The notes: generated from the sequence alone by a model not told the origin. Positions 7,995 through 16,768 are shown, counted from the stretch's first letter. The stretch: 64,000 nucleotides of DNA from Cedecea sp000277545 (GCA_050847315.1 CP193791.1), one strand, 5' to 3'. Numbers and translations: made by a program.

Positions 7995-9212
7995 TTAGCC
8001 CTGCAGCAGACGAATTAATAAAGAGCCGTTATACATTGCATCTTTTACCAGCGCCGCGCCGGCCATGGTGCCTCGGTTATCAAACTGCGTCCCTTCGACC
8101 ACCGTATGACTGCTATAGGCGGGTAATGCCTGCTGGCGAATACAGTCCGTAATCGCGGGGTGAAGGATGGCGGCGGCGCGGTTAAGCGGTGAACCGATAA
8201 GAATTTTTTGCGGATTAAACAGGTTAACCATGATGGCCAGAATACGCCCCACGTTTTGCCCGACGCCGATAATAATATCTTTTGCCAGCAGATCTCCGCT
8301 TAACGCGGCGTCGCACAGGGATTCCACGCTCAGCGGCTGGCCGTGTAACATTGAGCCCATTGACTGGCTCATACGCTGCTGCGCCAGCTCCAGCACGCTT
8401 TCGACGCTGGCAATGGTTTCAAGGCAGCCGTGGTTGCCGCAGTAGCAGCGTTTTCCGTAAGGATCGACCTGCGTGTGGCCAATTTCCACCAGGCTGCTGC
8501 TGCCCGCGTGAAGCAAACGCCCATCGGTGATAACGCCTGCGCCAACGTTGTGATCAATCACCACCTGAATCACATCTCTTGCGCCCTGAGAAGCACCAAA
8601 CAGCCCTTCTGCCATGGTCCAGGCGCTGATATCGTGCTGGATAAAGACCGGGACGCCGGTGTGATTGCCCAGCGCCTCGCCCAGCGGCATATCGCAGACA
8701 TCGTAGAACGGCATGCGATGAATAACACCATGAACGGTATCAATGATGCCCGGTAGCGTAATGGCGATGGCGGTCAGGCGTTCAAGCTTTTGCTGATGGC
8801 GAATAAAGAACTGATCGACCTGAAAGATGATGCGTTCCAGTAAAGGCTGCGGATCGTCCGTCGGCAAGTCTACCGTGTCTTCCACCACCAGTTTGCTGCT
8901 AAGGTCGCGCAGTCCCAGTGAAATTTCACCGCGGCTCAGGCGAATTGAGAGGTAATGCCAGGCTTCTGTTTCAAGCATTAAGCCCACCGCGGGGCGACCA
9001 CGGCTGCCGGGGTCCTGAATCTCCGTTTCCTGTACCAGATGCGCCTCAAGCATTTCCCGCACAATCTTAGTGATACTGGCCGGAGCCAGCTGCGCCAGGC
9101 GGGAAAGATCGATTCGCGACACCGGACCGTGGGTATCAATCAAACGATAAACAACGCCGGCATTGGTTTGTTTAATCTGATCGATATGGCCCGGTTGACT
9201 ATCAGCAACCAC
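7995..9212 (-). CDS. mlc: Global glucose-responsive repressor Mlc (ROK family)
   Basis: Repressor of ptsG, ptsHI, manXYZ, malT and its own gene; it is released when dephosphorylated EIICB-Glc sequesters it at the membrane. It has 405 aa and matches E. coli Mlc (406 aa) throughout. N-terminal winged HTH (VSRIDLSRLAQLAPASITKIVREM), ROK domain, and the zinc site EIGHTQVDPYGKRCYCGNHG followed by CLE, whose Cys residues are needed for DNA binding. It starts with GTG 9212, as in E. coli, behind AAGGGAG. A matching operator lies just upstream (9224-9247). Confidence 0.96.
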   Translation of the reverse strand: MVADSQPGHIDQIKQTNAGVVYRLIDTHGPVSRIDLSRLAQLAPASITKIVREMLEAHLVQETEIQDPGSRGRPAVGLMLETEAWHYLSIRLSRGEISLGLRDLSSKLVVEDTVDLPTDDPQPLLERIIFQVDQFFIRHQQKLERLTAIAITLPGIIDTVHGVIHRMPFYDVCDMPLGEALGNHTGVPVFIQHDISAWTMAEGLFGASQGARDVIQVVIDHNVGAGVITDGRLLHAGSSSLVEIGHTQVDPYGKRCYCGNHGCLETIASVESVLELAQQRMSQSMGSMLHGQPLSVESLCDAALSGDLLAKDIIIGVGQNVGRILAIMVNLFNPQKILIGSPLNRAAAILHPAITDCIRQQALPAYSSHTVVEGTQFDNRGTMAGAALVKDAMYNGSLLIRLLQG

Positions 9213-9223
9213 GTGGTACTCCC

Positions 9224-9247
9224 TTTATTTTCGCGCTTCGAAATAAA
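9224..9247 (-). promoter_or_regulatory. Mlc-type operator, probable autoregulation site
   Basis: Inverted arms TTTATTT and AAATAAA separated by a 10-bp GC-rich centre, 12 bp upstream of the mlc GTG. This is the known Mlc/NagC-type pattern (AT-rich TTATTTT..AAAATAA arms around a central spacer). Autorepression of mlc is established in E. coli; here it is inferred from the site. Confidence 0.75.
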
Positions 9248-9337
9248 CTTTTAGGCTATGGTGAAACACTTCAAGTGGGGTCGTCAAATATTTACGTAGG
9301 GTTGTGATTTACCGCACATATTCCCGCCATATTTGGC

Positions 9338-10240
9338 CTATTTTAACGCCCACGAGGCCTCGGTCAGCAGCGCCGAGATTCGCTTCGCTGCTTCCGATAA
9401 TTCCCGATGCTTTGGCCAGACGAGCCACAGCTCAGACTGTGCCTCTGGCTCGTCAATGGGAAGCCAAACCACATCACTCAGGCGAATGCGCTGGAACGAA
9501 GCTGGCAGAATGGAAACCCCCAGCCCGGTAGACACCAACCCAATGATCGTCATCGCCTCGCCAACTTCCTGGGTGATGTACGGCACGATGTTATAGCGGC
9601 GGAGCAGCCCAATAATGTCGTCGTAAAGCCCGGTGCCTACGTGCGGGTCAAAGAAAACAAACGGCTCCTGAGCAAGCTGTGTCAGCGATATCGAACGGCT
9701 GCCTGCCAGCGGATGATCGCGATGCACCATCGCCAGCAGCGGTTCACGCAGGATGAGCGTCCAGTTCAGGGTATCCGGCAGACGCGTATTGCGCATCAAT
9801 CCCAGCTCAAGCTCGCCCTCATTCAGGGGAGCAATTTGTTCCCGGGTGTTCACTTCCCGCATCTGAAGATGCACGTCAGGATAGCGCTTGCGAAAGCGAG
9901 ACAGGCTGTCAGAAACGGCCTTAATAAACGGTGCTGATGAGGTAAAGCCAATGCGCAGCTCGCCGGTTTCGCCCTGATGCAGCCGGGCAGCACGCGCGGC
10001 TGCGGCATCCACCTGGCCGAGAATTTGCCTGGCATCAGAGAGAAACTGCTGGCCGGCTGCGGTGAGGTTAACGCTGCGGTTGGTGCGCGCCAGCAGGCGA
10101 GCGCCGACTTGCTCTTCAAGGATCTGAATTTGCTGGCTAAGAGGCGGCTGGGAGATCCGCAGCCGTGCCGCCGCCCGGCCAAAATGCAGCTCTTCGGCAA
10201 CGGCGATGAAATAGCGCAGGTGGCGCAGCTCTATATTCAT
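9338..10240 (-). CDS. ynfL: LysR-type regulator YnfL
   Basis: A 300-aa LysR regulator: HTH at residues ~3-62 (LRHLRYFIAVAEELHFGRAA, then ARLRISQPPLSQQI), followed by a two-lobed periplasmic-binding-type effector domain from ~90. It is transcribed divergently from the MFS gene ynfM, so ynfM is its probable target, as in E. coli. The effector is unknown. Confidence 0.88.
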   Translation of the reverse strand: MNIELRHLRYFIAVAEELHFGRAAARLRISQPPLSQQIQILEEQVGARLLARTNRSVNLTAAGQQFLSDARQILGQVDAAAARAARLHQGETGELRIGFTSSAPFIKAVSDSLSRFRKRYPDVHLQMREVNTREQIAPLNEGELELGLMRNTRLPDTLNWTLILREPLLAMVHRDHPLAGSRSISLTQLAQEPFVFFDPHVGTGLYDDIIGLLRRYNIVPYITQEVGEAMTIIGLVSTGLGVSILPASFQRIRLSDVVWLPIDEPEAQSELWLVWPKHRELSEAAKRISALLTEASWALK

Positions 10241-10339
10241 ATGTTTAAAGTATCATTTGAGATTATTAATATATTAGACATAACATTTACACTTTTCTAC
10301 TCTGTAAAGAATAAGTTAACACCTGCGTAAGGATCTCCC
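10241..10339. promoter_or_regulatory. Divergent ynfL/ynfM control region
   Basis: About 100 bp, very AT-rich, with the near-palindromic core ATTATTAATATATTA (10262-10276) suited to LysR binding. It must carry both start sites. The individual promoter boxes cannot be fixed by eye. Confidence 0.5.
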
Positions 10340-11590
10340 TTGAGTCGTACAACTACCGTCAGCACAGCCCCGACAGAGGATGTTGACGAAAGCCGGTCTG
10401 CCCCTTCTGTCAGCTATATCAAACGCGGTACCCCTCAGTTTATGCGCGTCACGCTGGCGCTGTTTTCCGCCGGGCTGGCTACCTTTGCCCTGCTCTATTG
10501 CGTCCAGCCTATTTTACCGGTGCTCTCTCATGAATTTGGCGTCAGCCCGGCAAGCAGCAGTATTTCACTATCGGTTTCTACCGCCATGCTGGCTATCGGG
10601 CTGCTGTTTACCGGCCCGCTGTCGGACGCCATTGGCCGTAAACAGGTCATGGTTACGGCTCTGCTGCTGGCTTCCTGCTGTACTTTGTTGTCAACGCTGA
10701 TGACCAGCTGGCACGGCATTTTGATCATGCGCGCGCTCATCGGCCTTTCCCTTAGCGGCGTTGCTGCCGTGGGCATGACCTACCTCAGCGAGGAGATGCA
10801 CCCGAGCGTGGTGGCGTTTTCGATGGGCCTGTACATCAGCGGGAACTCAATCGGCGGAATGAGCGGCCGCCTGATCACCGGGGTACTCACCGACTTCTTT
10901 ACCTGGCGCGTGGCCGTCGCGGCTATCGGCTGTTTTGCCCTTGCCTCAGCGCTGATGTTCTGGAAGATTCTGCCGCAGTCGCAGCATTTTCGCGCCTCCA
11001 GCCTTCGCCCTAAAACGCTGTTTATTAACTTCCGCCTGCACTGGCGGGACCAGGGGTTACCGCTGCTGTTTGCGGAAGGCTTCCTGCTGATGGGGGCGTT
11101 TGTCACCCTCTTTAACTACATTGGCTACCGCATGATGGAAGCCCCGTGGTTTCTGAGCCAGGCGGTGGTGGGCCTGCTGTCCGTCGCCTATCTGACCGGG
11201 ACATGGAGCTCACCTAAAGCAGGCGCCATGACCGCGAAATATGGCCGCGGCCCCGTGCTGATTGGCTTCACGGCCATTATGTTCCTTGGTTTGACGCTGA
11301 CCGTTTTCTCCTCGCTTATCGTTATTTTTGCCGGGATGCTGCTGTTCTCCGCCGGTTTCTTTGCCGCCCATTCGGTTGCCAGCAGCTGGATTGGGCCACG
11401 CGCACGTCGGGCCAAAGGCCAGGCTTCGTCGCTGTATTTGTTCAGCTATTACCTGGGCTCCAGCCTGGCGGGTACCCTTGGCGGCGTGTTCTGGCACCAG
11501 TTTGGCTGGAACGGCGTGGCGGCGTTTATCGGCTCGCTGCTGCTGGTCGCCCTGCTGGTTGCCACCCGTTTGCACCATAAGGCGCACTAA
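10340..11590 (+). CDS. ynfM: MFS transporter YnfM
   Basis: A 416-aa, 12-helix major facilitator of the drug:H+ antiporter-1 type in the inner membrane. It aligns along its length with E. coli YnfM. Identical blocks include IKRGTPQFMRVTLALFSAGL, LSDAIGRK (motif A) and GPRARRAKGQASSLYLFSYY. Translation seems to start at TTG 10340 (SRTTTV.. matches the E. coli N-terminus), after AAGGA 8 nt upstream. E. coli YnfM has been linked to arabinose and acid-related export, but the physiological substrate is not settled. Confidence 0.9.
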   Translation: MSRTTTVSTAPTEDVDESRSAPSVSYIKRGTPQFMRVTLALFSAGLATFALLYCVQPILPVLSHEFGVSPASSSISLSVSTAMLAIGLLFTGPLSDAIGRKQVMVTALLLASCCTLLSTLMTSWHGILIMRALIGLSLSGVAAVGMTYLSEEMHPSVVAFSMGLYISGNSIGGMSGRLITGVLTDFFTWRVAVAAIGCFALASALMFWKILPQSQHFRASSLRPKTLFINFRLHWRDQGLPLLFAEGFLLMGAFVTLFNYIGYRMMEAPWFLSQAVVGLLSVAYLTGTWSSPKAGAMTAKYGRGPVLIGFTAIMFLGLTLTVFSSLIVIFAGMLLFSAGFFAAHSVASSWIGPRARRAKGQASSLYLFSYYLGSSLAGTLGGVFWHQFGWNGVAAFIGSLLLVALLVATRLHHKAH

Positions 11591-11664
11591 CCTGCTGCCG
11601 CTCTCGTGTTCAGGCAAGCTTAATGCTATTTTCTTTGGCGTTAACAACCTGTTCACGAGGCCAT

Positions 11665-13149
11665 ATGGAAAAGCAAAACTATAATCACCTGACCCGTACC
11701 TTCCAGCGTCTGTCCCGGTTTGATCATCTGTCAGCCATTGCCGGCTGGGACATGTCCACCATGATGCCCGCTAACGGTAGCCAGGCGCGCGGCGAGGCTC
11801 TCGCTGAACTCAGCGTGCTTAAGCACCAGATCCTGACCGACAAGAAAATTGCCACCCTGCTCCAGGCCGCAGCTCAGGAAGATCTGAACGATGTGGAGCG
11901 TGCCAACCTGCGTGAAATGACTCGCCACTACCAGGAAGCGGTGCTGCTCCCGGATGCGTTAGTAGAAGAGAAATCACTGGTAGGTACGCGCTGCGAGCAC
12001 GGCTGGCGTACCCAGCGCCCGGCGAACGACTGGCAGGGTTTTTCCGCGAACCTGAAGGAAGTCGTTCGCGTCAGCCGCGAAGAGGCACGTCTGCGCGCAG
12101 AGGCAAAAGGTATTTCCCGCTATGATGCGCTGCTGGACATCTATGAACCCGGCATGACCAGCGCCAAGCTCGACGTATTGTTTGGCGATCTGCGCGGCTG
12201 GCTGCCGGATCTGCTCCAGAAGGTGGTTGATAAGCAATCCAAAGAAAAAATGCTGACACCACAGGGCCCTTTCGCCACCGAAACCCAGCGTCAGCTCGGG
12301 CTGGATACCATGGCGCTGCTCGGCTTTGACTTTAACGGCGGCCGCCTTGACGTCAGCGCGCATCCCTTCTGCGGCGGCGTGCCTGAAGATGTGCGAATCA
12401 CGACTCGCTATAACGAAGAAGAGATGTTCAGCTCGCTGTTTGGCGTGATTCATGAAACCGGCCACGCCCGCTATGAGCAAAACCTGCCCCGGGAATGGCT
12501 CGGCCAGCCCGTTGCGCTGGCGCGTTCTACCGCCATTCATGAATCCCAAAGCCTGTTCTTTGAAATGCAGCTTGGGCGCAGCGCGCCGTTTCTGAAACTG
12601 CTGTTACCCAAAGTGATTGAGCATTTTGGTCCGCAGCCTGCGTTCGAGCTGAACAATTTTATCAACGTCAACCAGCAGGTTGAACGCGGCTATATTCGCG
12701 TCGATGCCGATGAAGTGAGCTACCCGGCGCACGTCGTGCTGCGGTATGAAATTGAACGGGCGCTGATCGACGGTGATATCGAGGTGGATGACATTCCGGC
12801 GCTGTGGAATGAGAAGATGCAGTCCTGGCTGGGCCTGTCCACCGAAGGCAATTACCGCCACGGTTGCATGCAGGATATTCACTGGACTGACGGCGCTTTC
12901 GGCTACTTCCCGTCCTACACTCTGGGCGCGATGTACGCGGCGCAACTCTTTAGCGCGGCATCACGCGCGCTGCCGGACCTGGAGCAGGCGATCGCCAGCG
13001 GGAATTTCACCCCCTTATTTGACTGGTTGAAGCAAAATATCTGGCAGCACGGCAGCCGTTTCACCACCTCACAGCTGATAACCAACGCCACCGGAGAAGA
13101 TCTTAACCCGTTGTATTTCCGCAAACATTTAGAATCACGTTACCTGTAA
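11665..13149 (+). CDS. M32 family metallocarboxypeptidase (carboxypeptidase Taq type)
   Basis: Cytoplasmic zinc carboxypeptidase of 494 aa, the usual size for family M32. It removes C-terminal residues from peptides. The zinc motif HETGH is at residues 263-267, and the family blocks IAGWDMSTMMP, HPFCGGVPEDVRITTRYNE, ESQSLFFE and GYIRVDADEVSYPAHV(I/V)LRY are all present. Start ATG 11665 follows ACGAGG; an upstream in-frame ATG at 11623 has none. E. coli K-12 has no copy at this position. It is a single-gene unit ending in a hairpin. Confidence 0.93.
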   Translation: MEKQNYNHLTRTFQRLSRFDHLSAIAGWDMSTMMPANGSQARGEALAELSVLKHQILTDKKIATLLQAAAQEDLNDVERANLREMTRHYQEAVLLPDALVEEKSLVGTRCEHGWRTQRPANDWQGFSANLKEVVRVSREEARLRAEAKGISRYDALLDIYEPGMTSAKLDVLFGDLRGWLPDLLQKVVDKQSKEKMLTPQGPFATETQRQLGLDTMALLGFDFNGGRLDVSAHPFCGGVPEDVRITTRYNEEEMFSSLFGVIHETGHARYEQNLPREWLGQPVALARSTAIHESQSLFFEMQLGRSAPFLKLLLPKVIEHFGPQPAFELNNFINVNQQVERGYIRVDADEVSYPAHVVLRYEIERALIDGDIEVDDIPALWNEKMQSWLGLSTEGNYRHGCMQDIHWTDGAFGYFPSYTLGAMYAAQLFSAASRALPDLEQAIASGNFTPLFDWLKQNIWQHGSRFTTSQLITNATGEDLNPLYFRKHLESRYL

Positions 13150-13157
13150 TCCCCTCA

Positions 13158-13180
13158 CGCCGGGTCGTCTGTACCCGGCG
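13158..13180 (+). terminator. Terminator-like hairpin after the carboxypeptidase gene
   Basis: Perfect 8-bp stem CGCCGGGT / ACCCGGCG with a 7-nt loop, 9 bp after the stop codon. It is followed only by a short TTG, so the U-tail is weak. Confidence 0.6.
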
Positions 13181-13183
13181 TTG

Positions 13184-13197
13184 TACATTACGTTACA
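13184..13197 (+). promoter_or_regulatory. RstA-type box upstream of asr
   Basis: TACATTACGTTACA, one mismatch from the established RstA consensus TACATNTNGTTACA, 105 bp before the asr start. RstA is known to activate asr under acid conditions in E. coli. Presence of the box is read directly; its function is inferred. Confidence 0.75.
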
Positions 13198-13301
13198 TGC
13201 CGATACCAATCACTCACTGAACACTTTGATTCCCCAGCCTATAGTTCATTTCAACGGCCCCGCAGTGGGGTTGACACACAAACAAATTCGAGGATGTCGA
13301 A

Positions 13302-13727
13302 ATGAAAAAAGTATTAGCTCTGGTTGTTGCCGCTGCTATGGGTCTGTCTTCTGCCGCTTTCGCTGCTGACACCACCGCTACCGCTCCAGCTGCTGCTCCA
13401 GCAACCACCGCTGCTGCTCCTGCTGCTAAAGCGCCAGCTGCAAAAGTAACGCATCACAAGAAACACAAAAAAGCTGCCGCTCAGAAAGCTCAGGCTGCTA
13501 AAAAGAAACACAAAAAAGCCGCTAAACCAGCCACCGAGCAGAAAGCTCAGGCTGCTAAAAAGCACCACAAAAAAGCAACCAAACCAGCTGCTCAGAAAGC
13601 CCAGGCTGCTAAAAAACACCACAAAAAAGCAGTAAAACCAGCTGCACAGAAAGCTCAGGCTGCTAAAAAACACGTGAAAAAACATCACAAAGCCGCTGCT
13701 AAACCAGCTGCACAGCCAGCAGCATAA
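13302..13727 (+). CDS. asr: Acid shock protein Asr
   Basis: Periplasmic, highly basic protein (141 aa precursor) strongly induced at low pH. Signal peptide MKKVLALVVAAAMGLSSAAFA is identical to E. coli Asr. The mature part is an Ala/Pro linker followed by imperfect repeats of about 16-18 residues built on AAQKAQAAKKHHKKA, and ends KPAAQPAA. E. coli Asr has about 102 aa; the extra length here comes from additional repeat copies. GAGGA upstream gives the ribosome site. The RstA box and a strong terminator define a single-gene unit. Confidence 0.95.
   Translation: MKKVLALVVAAAMGLSSAAFAADTTATAPAAAPATTAAAPAAKAPAAKVTHHKKHKKAAAQKAQAAKKKHKKAAKPATEQKAQAAKKHHKKATKPAAQKAQAAKKHHKKAVKPAAQKAQAAKKHVKKHHKAAAKPAAQPAA
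13440..13712 (+). repeat. Tandem KAQAAKKHHKKA-type coding repeats in asr
   Basis: About four imperfect in-frame copies of a 48-54 bp unit rich in AAA/AAG and GCT codons, each encoding QKAQAAKK(H/K)HKKA. Such repeats change copy number easily, which explains the length differences of Asr between species. Confidence 0.75.
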
Positions 13728-13765
13728 GTTAAACGGGGCGACCCGTTAGCTTGAAGCGTTTACAT

Positions 13766-13792
13766 AAACACCCGGCTTGCCGGGTGTTTTAT
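13766..13792 (+). terminator. Rho-independent terminator of asr
   Basis: 10-bp perfect stem AAACACCCGG / CCGGGTGTTT, 4-nt loop, followed by a T-run: a textbook intrinsic terminator 38 bp after the asr stop. Confidence 0.9.
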
Positions 13793-13842
13793 TAGGAATA
13801 AGGCACAGCCTTTAGCACGTACTTATTTCTGGAGTGCGGATA

Positions 13843-13923
13843 ATGTTGCGACGCTACAGTTTCGAGTTAATCCTCGCCCTGCTGATCATCTGCGGTATTA
13901 TTACGCTGAGCTTCTGGCTCTGA
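13843..13923 (+). CDS. ydgU: Small membrane protein, YdgU-like (26 aa)
   Basis: A 26-codon gene encoding a charged N-terminus (MLRRYSFE) and one transmembrane helix (LILALLIICGIITLSFWL). GGAG (13831-13834) lies 8 nt upstream. E. coli has the 27-aa membrane protein YdgU in the same place, between asr and ydgD. The sequences share the RRY.FE.IL start and hydrophobic core, although they are too short for certainty. Function unknown; possible read-through from asr. Confidence 0.75.
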   Translation: MLRRYSFELILALLIICGIITLSFWL

Positions 13924-14021
13924 TAGCGTAGTCTGCTGTTTTCACTCCCACTTTCGGTCCGTTCCGACTATAGTTACTGCATCTATAAAAACCATAATTA
14001 TTAGCCCCTTCAGAGAGAGCT

Positions 14022-14828
14022 ATGCGCAAAAGTGTTGTGTTGTTTTTAGGAGCATTGATCCTTTTACCTCAACTCGTTCACGCGGACGAAGACGACAGCC
14101 CGGCGAACGTTAAAACACTGTTCTTCGGCAAAGATGACCGTATTCGCGTGACCAACCCTGAGGACGCCCCCTGGGATGCCATTGGCCAGTTGGAAACCGC
14201 CAGCGGCAACTTATGTACCGCCACCCTGATTTCACCGCATCTGGCCTTAACTGCCGGGCACTGCCTGCTGCAGCCGCCGCGTGGTAAGGCAGACAAAGCC
14301 ATCGCCCTGCGCTTTATTTCCCACAAAGGGCAATGGCGCTATGAGATCCATGATATCGAAGGCCGCGTGGACAAGTCCCTCGGTCGCCGCCTTAAGCCGG
14401 ACGGTGACGGGTGGCTGGTTCCGTCTAACGCAGCGCCTTACGATTTTGGCCTGATTATTATCCGTAATCCGCCTTCGGGTATCACGCCACTGCCGCTGTT
14501 TACCGGCGACAAAGACGCGCTAACCGAAGCATTAAAGGCGCAGGATCGTAAAGTGACGCAGTCCGGCTATCCGCTGGATCATCTCGACGACCTGTATACC
14601 CACAGCAACTGTCTGGTGACGGGCTGGGCGCAAGCGTCCGTGCTGTCGCACCAGTGTGATACGCTCCCCGGCGATAGCGGTTCACCGCTGTTGCTGAAAA
14701 CCGATCAGGGCTGGCAGCTGATTGCGGTGCAAAGTTCTGCCCCGGCAGCCAAAGACAGATACAGAGCTGACAACCGCGCCATCTCAGTCACCGGCTTCCG
14801 CGACAGACTGGAAGCGCTGGCACAATAA
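14022..14828 (+). CDS. ydgD: Trypsin-like periplasmic serine protease YdgD
   Basis: Exported S1-type protease (268 aa; E. coli YdgD about 273). Sec signal peptide 1-21 (ending LVHA). The catalytic triad is visible: His80 in TAGHC, Asp in YDFGLIII, Ser219 in GDSGSP. Cysteines flanking the active site could form the usual disulfides. Substrates unknown. It belongs to the conserved asr-ydgU-ydgD set. The next gene is convergent, with a shared hairpin between them. Confidence 0.9.
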   Translation: MRKSVVLFLGALILLPQLVHADEDDSPANVKTLFFGKDDRIRVTNPEDAPWDAIGQLETASGNLCTATLISPHLALTAGHCLLQPPRGKADKAIALRFISHKGQWRYEIHDIEGRVDKSLGRRLKPDGDGWLVPSNAAPYDFGLIIIRNPPSGITPLPLFTGDKDALTEALKAQDRKVTQSGYPLDHLDDLYTHSNCLVTGWAQASVLSHQCDTLPGDSGSPLLLKTDQGWQLIAVQSSAPAAKDRYRADNRAISVTGFRDRLEALAQ

Positions 14829-14847
14829 GCGCTCAACCCGATACCGT

Positions 14848-14876
14848 CGGGCACCGTAGCAATAACGGTTGCCCGG
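14848..14876. terminator. Hairpin between convergent ydgD and the rodA paralogue
   Basis: CGGGCACCGT / ACGGTTGCCCG stem with one bulge and a 7-nt loop in the 51-bp gap between two convergent genes. Position suggests a bidirectional terminator; neither side has a long T-tract. Confidence 0.55.
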
Positions 14877-14879
14877 CAG

Positions 14880-15992
14880 CTAAACATTTTTTGACATCAT
14901 CTTGCGGTGCGTATGTATTGACATAATGATGCCAAACCCGGCCATTAGCACGATCAGCGCCGAGCCTCCGTAGCTTATTAACGGCAGCGGAACACCTACT
15001 ACCGGCAAGATTCCGCTCACCATACCGATGTTCACAAACACATAAACGAACAAAATCAGTATCAGGCTGCCGACAACCATGCGGCCAAAAAGCGTCTGAG
15101 CCTGAGCGGCGATGATCAACCCGCGCATAATCACCAGCAGATACAGCGCCAGCAGCACTAAAATGCCGATAAAGCCCAGTTCTTCCGCCAGAACGGCAAA
15201 CACAAAGTCGGTGTGCCGCTCCGGTAAAAACTCCAGCTGCGACTGTGTGCCGTGCAGCCAGCCTTTCCCTACCATACCGCCAGAACCAATAGCAATTTTT
15301 GACTGAATAATGTGATAGCCCGCCCCACGCGGATCGCGGGTCGGATCCAGCAGCATCATGATGCGTTCACGCTGATAGTCATGCATAAGAAAGAACCACA
15401 GCACCGGAATGAACACCGCAATCAGCGCGGCAGCGGCGGCGATAATCCGCCAGCTAATGCCGGACAGGAACAACACGAAAAGACCGGATGTGGCCACCAG
15501 AACGGCGGTCCCGAGGTCGGGCTGCATCGCAATAAGCAAGGTGGGAACAAAAATCAGCGCTAGGGCGATGGCGGTATGTTTCAGCGATGGAGGACAGGGA
15601 TTGCGATTGATAAACCGCGCCACCATCAGCGGGACGGCAATCTTTGCGATTTCAGAAGGCTGGAAGCGGATAACGCCGAGATCCAGCCAACGCTGAGCCC
15701 CTTTACTGATTTGCCCGATGCTATCCACCATTAGCAGTAAAATCACGCACAGGGCAAAGAGCCAGGGGGCGGATCTTTCATAAAAGCGAGGAGGGATTTG
15801 CGCCATGGCGATCATCACGATGAGCCCCATCGCTATCTGCCCGGCTTTGCGCTCCATCATCCCAGGATCCTGGCCGCTGGCGCTCCACATCACAAACGCG
15901 CTGTAGGCAAGCAGCAGCATAATCAACAGCAGCAGCGAAGCATCAAGATGAATCTTTAGCCAAAACATTCTTTTCTGATGAATATTTTCCAT
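14880..15992 (-). CDS. RodA/FtsW-family (SEDS) peptidoglycan glycosyltransferase, RodA paralogue
   Basis: Polytopic SEDS protein (370 aa, same length as E. coli RodA) that polymerises lipid II. It is very close to RodA: shared WSASGQD.GMMERK.GQIAMG, KGAQRWLDLG, RFQPSEIAKIAVPLMVARFI, FLPERHTDF.FAVLAEELG and VGVPLPL.SYGGSALI. Start ATG 15992 follows AGAGG at 7 nt. It is not beside a PBP2 gene (mrdA), unlike the canonical mrdAB pair. It sits in an insertion between ydgD and mdtJI, so it is most likely an extra copy. It would need a class B PBP partner encoded elsewhere. Confidence 0.88.
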   Translation of the reverse strand: MENIHQKRMFWLKIHLDASLLLLIMLLLAYSAFVMWSASGQDPGMMERKAGQIAMGLIVMIAMAQIPPRFYERSAPWLFALCVILLLMVDSIGQISKGAQRWLDLGVIRFQPSEIAKIAVPLMVARFINRNPCPPSLKHTAIALALIFVPTLLIAMQPDLGTAVLVATSGLFVLFLSGISWRIIAAAAALIAVFIPVLWFFLMHDYQRERIMMLLDPTRDPRGAGYHIIQSKIAIGSGGMVGKGWLHGTQSQLEFLPERHTDFVFAVLAEELGFIGILVLLALYLLVIMRGLIIAAQAQTLFGRMVVGSLILILFVYVFVNIGMVSGILPVVGVPLPLISYGGSALIVLMAGFGIIMSIHTHRKMMSKNV

Positions 15993-16126
15993 GTAATACC
16001 TCTGCCACCACAAGGTAATTCAGGCATGGTTCCTGATATATTCACGGGACAAACTAGCGGATTGCCCTCAGCGTTATTTCCATATCCACGTCATGACCCG
16101 ATAGTTTACCCGGTAATATTTGACTA

Positions 16127-16768
16127 TTAATTTGAGCTGCTGGTGATAGCGTAGCTGTAGGTGGCCGGAATTATTTTTTTATCCACGGAGGATATTAACC
16201 CTATGGCCATTGCTTCACTGGGAGAATAGTTTGTAAGGTTATACTCGCTATGCAGTATCTCGGCTATTTTGGCATCATCAAGTTTTGTACATGCCCGATA
16301 CGTTTTTTTAAACATCTCATTGAAACGACGTGTTTCTTTTTCAAGGTAAGCCACATCTGCTGGCCTGACATCTCCCTGATGTGAGATAGAGGCCGGGTGC
16401 AGGAACAGGCTGCCTTCAGGCAATGAGCGCCTGTCGTCTGCGGCGCAAAACATGATCGTTGCTGAAGAGCCGACGGTGGACATAGCCACTGTTGTTACGG
16501 GGATAGCAGAGCTTCTGACGGCAGCGGCGGCCATCAAGCCCGCATCCATATCACCGCCATAGCTATTGATGTAGAGATAAATTCTTTCTACATCATTATT
16601 TTTATTAACTTCATCAAAAGCGCTGACCAGCCTCGATACGGCGGAAGGTTGCATTTCTCCGGTATAATAAATTTTGGCTATTTTATTTTTATCTTCCACT
16701 GGCTGCGCTGCAGCAAATGAAGAATACGAAATTAACACTGTAATGATCAGGTGTATTGCGGCTTTCAC
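16127..16768 (-). CDS. Exported ClpP-like serine protease (ClpP/crotonase fold)
   Basis: A 213-aa protein with a Sec signal peptide (residues 1-21, hydrophobic IHLIITVLISYSSFAAA) followed by a ClpP-type domain. YLYINSYGGDMDAGLMA is the oxyanion strand of ClpP, S101/S102 in TVGSSATIMF is the nucleophile region, and His124 in LFLHP matches the ClpP catalytic His. The third residue, Asp in ClpP, seems to be Asn in EYNLTNYSPSEA. ClpP is cytoplasmic and works with AAA+ unfoldases; an exported form cannot, so this would be a stand-alone peptidase or membrane-protein protease like SppA/NfeD. AT-rich for its surroundings; probably acquired. Substrate unknown. Confidence 0.8.
   Translation of the reverse strand: MKAAIHLIITVLISYSSFAAAQPVEDKNKIAKIYYTGEMQPSAVSRLVSAFDEVNKNNDVERIYLYINSYGGDMDAGLMAAAAVRSSAIPVTTVAMSTVGSSATIMFCAADDRRSLPEGSLFLHPASISHQGDVRPADVAYLEKETRRFNEMFKKTYRACTKLDDAKIAEILHSEYNLTNYSPSEAMAIGLISSVDKKIIPATYSYAITSSSN

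Noticed and set aside
13314..13688. Minus-strand frame of Phe/Ser-rich sequence
   Set aside because: Reverse reading of the Lys/Ala repeats of asr.
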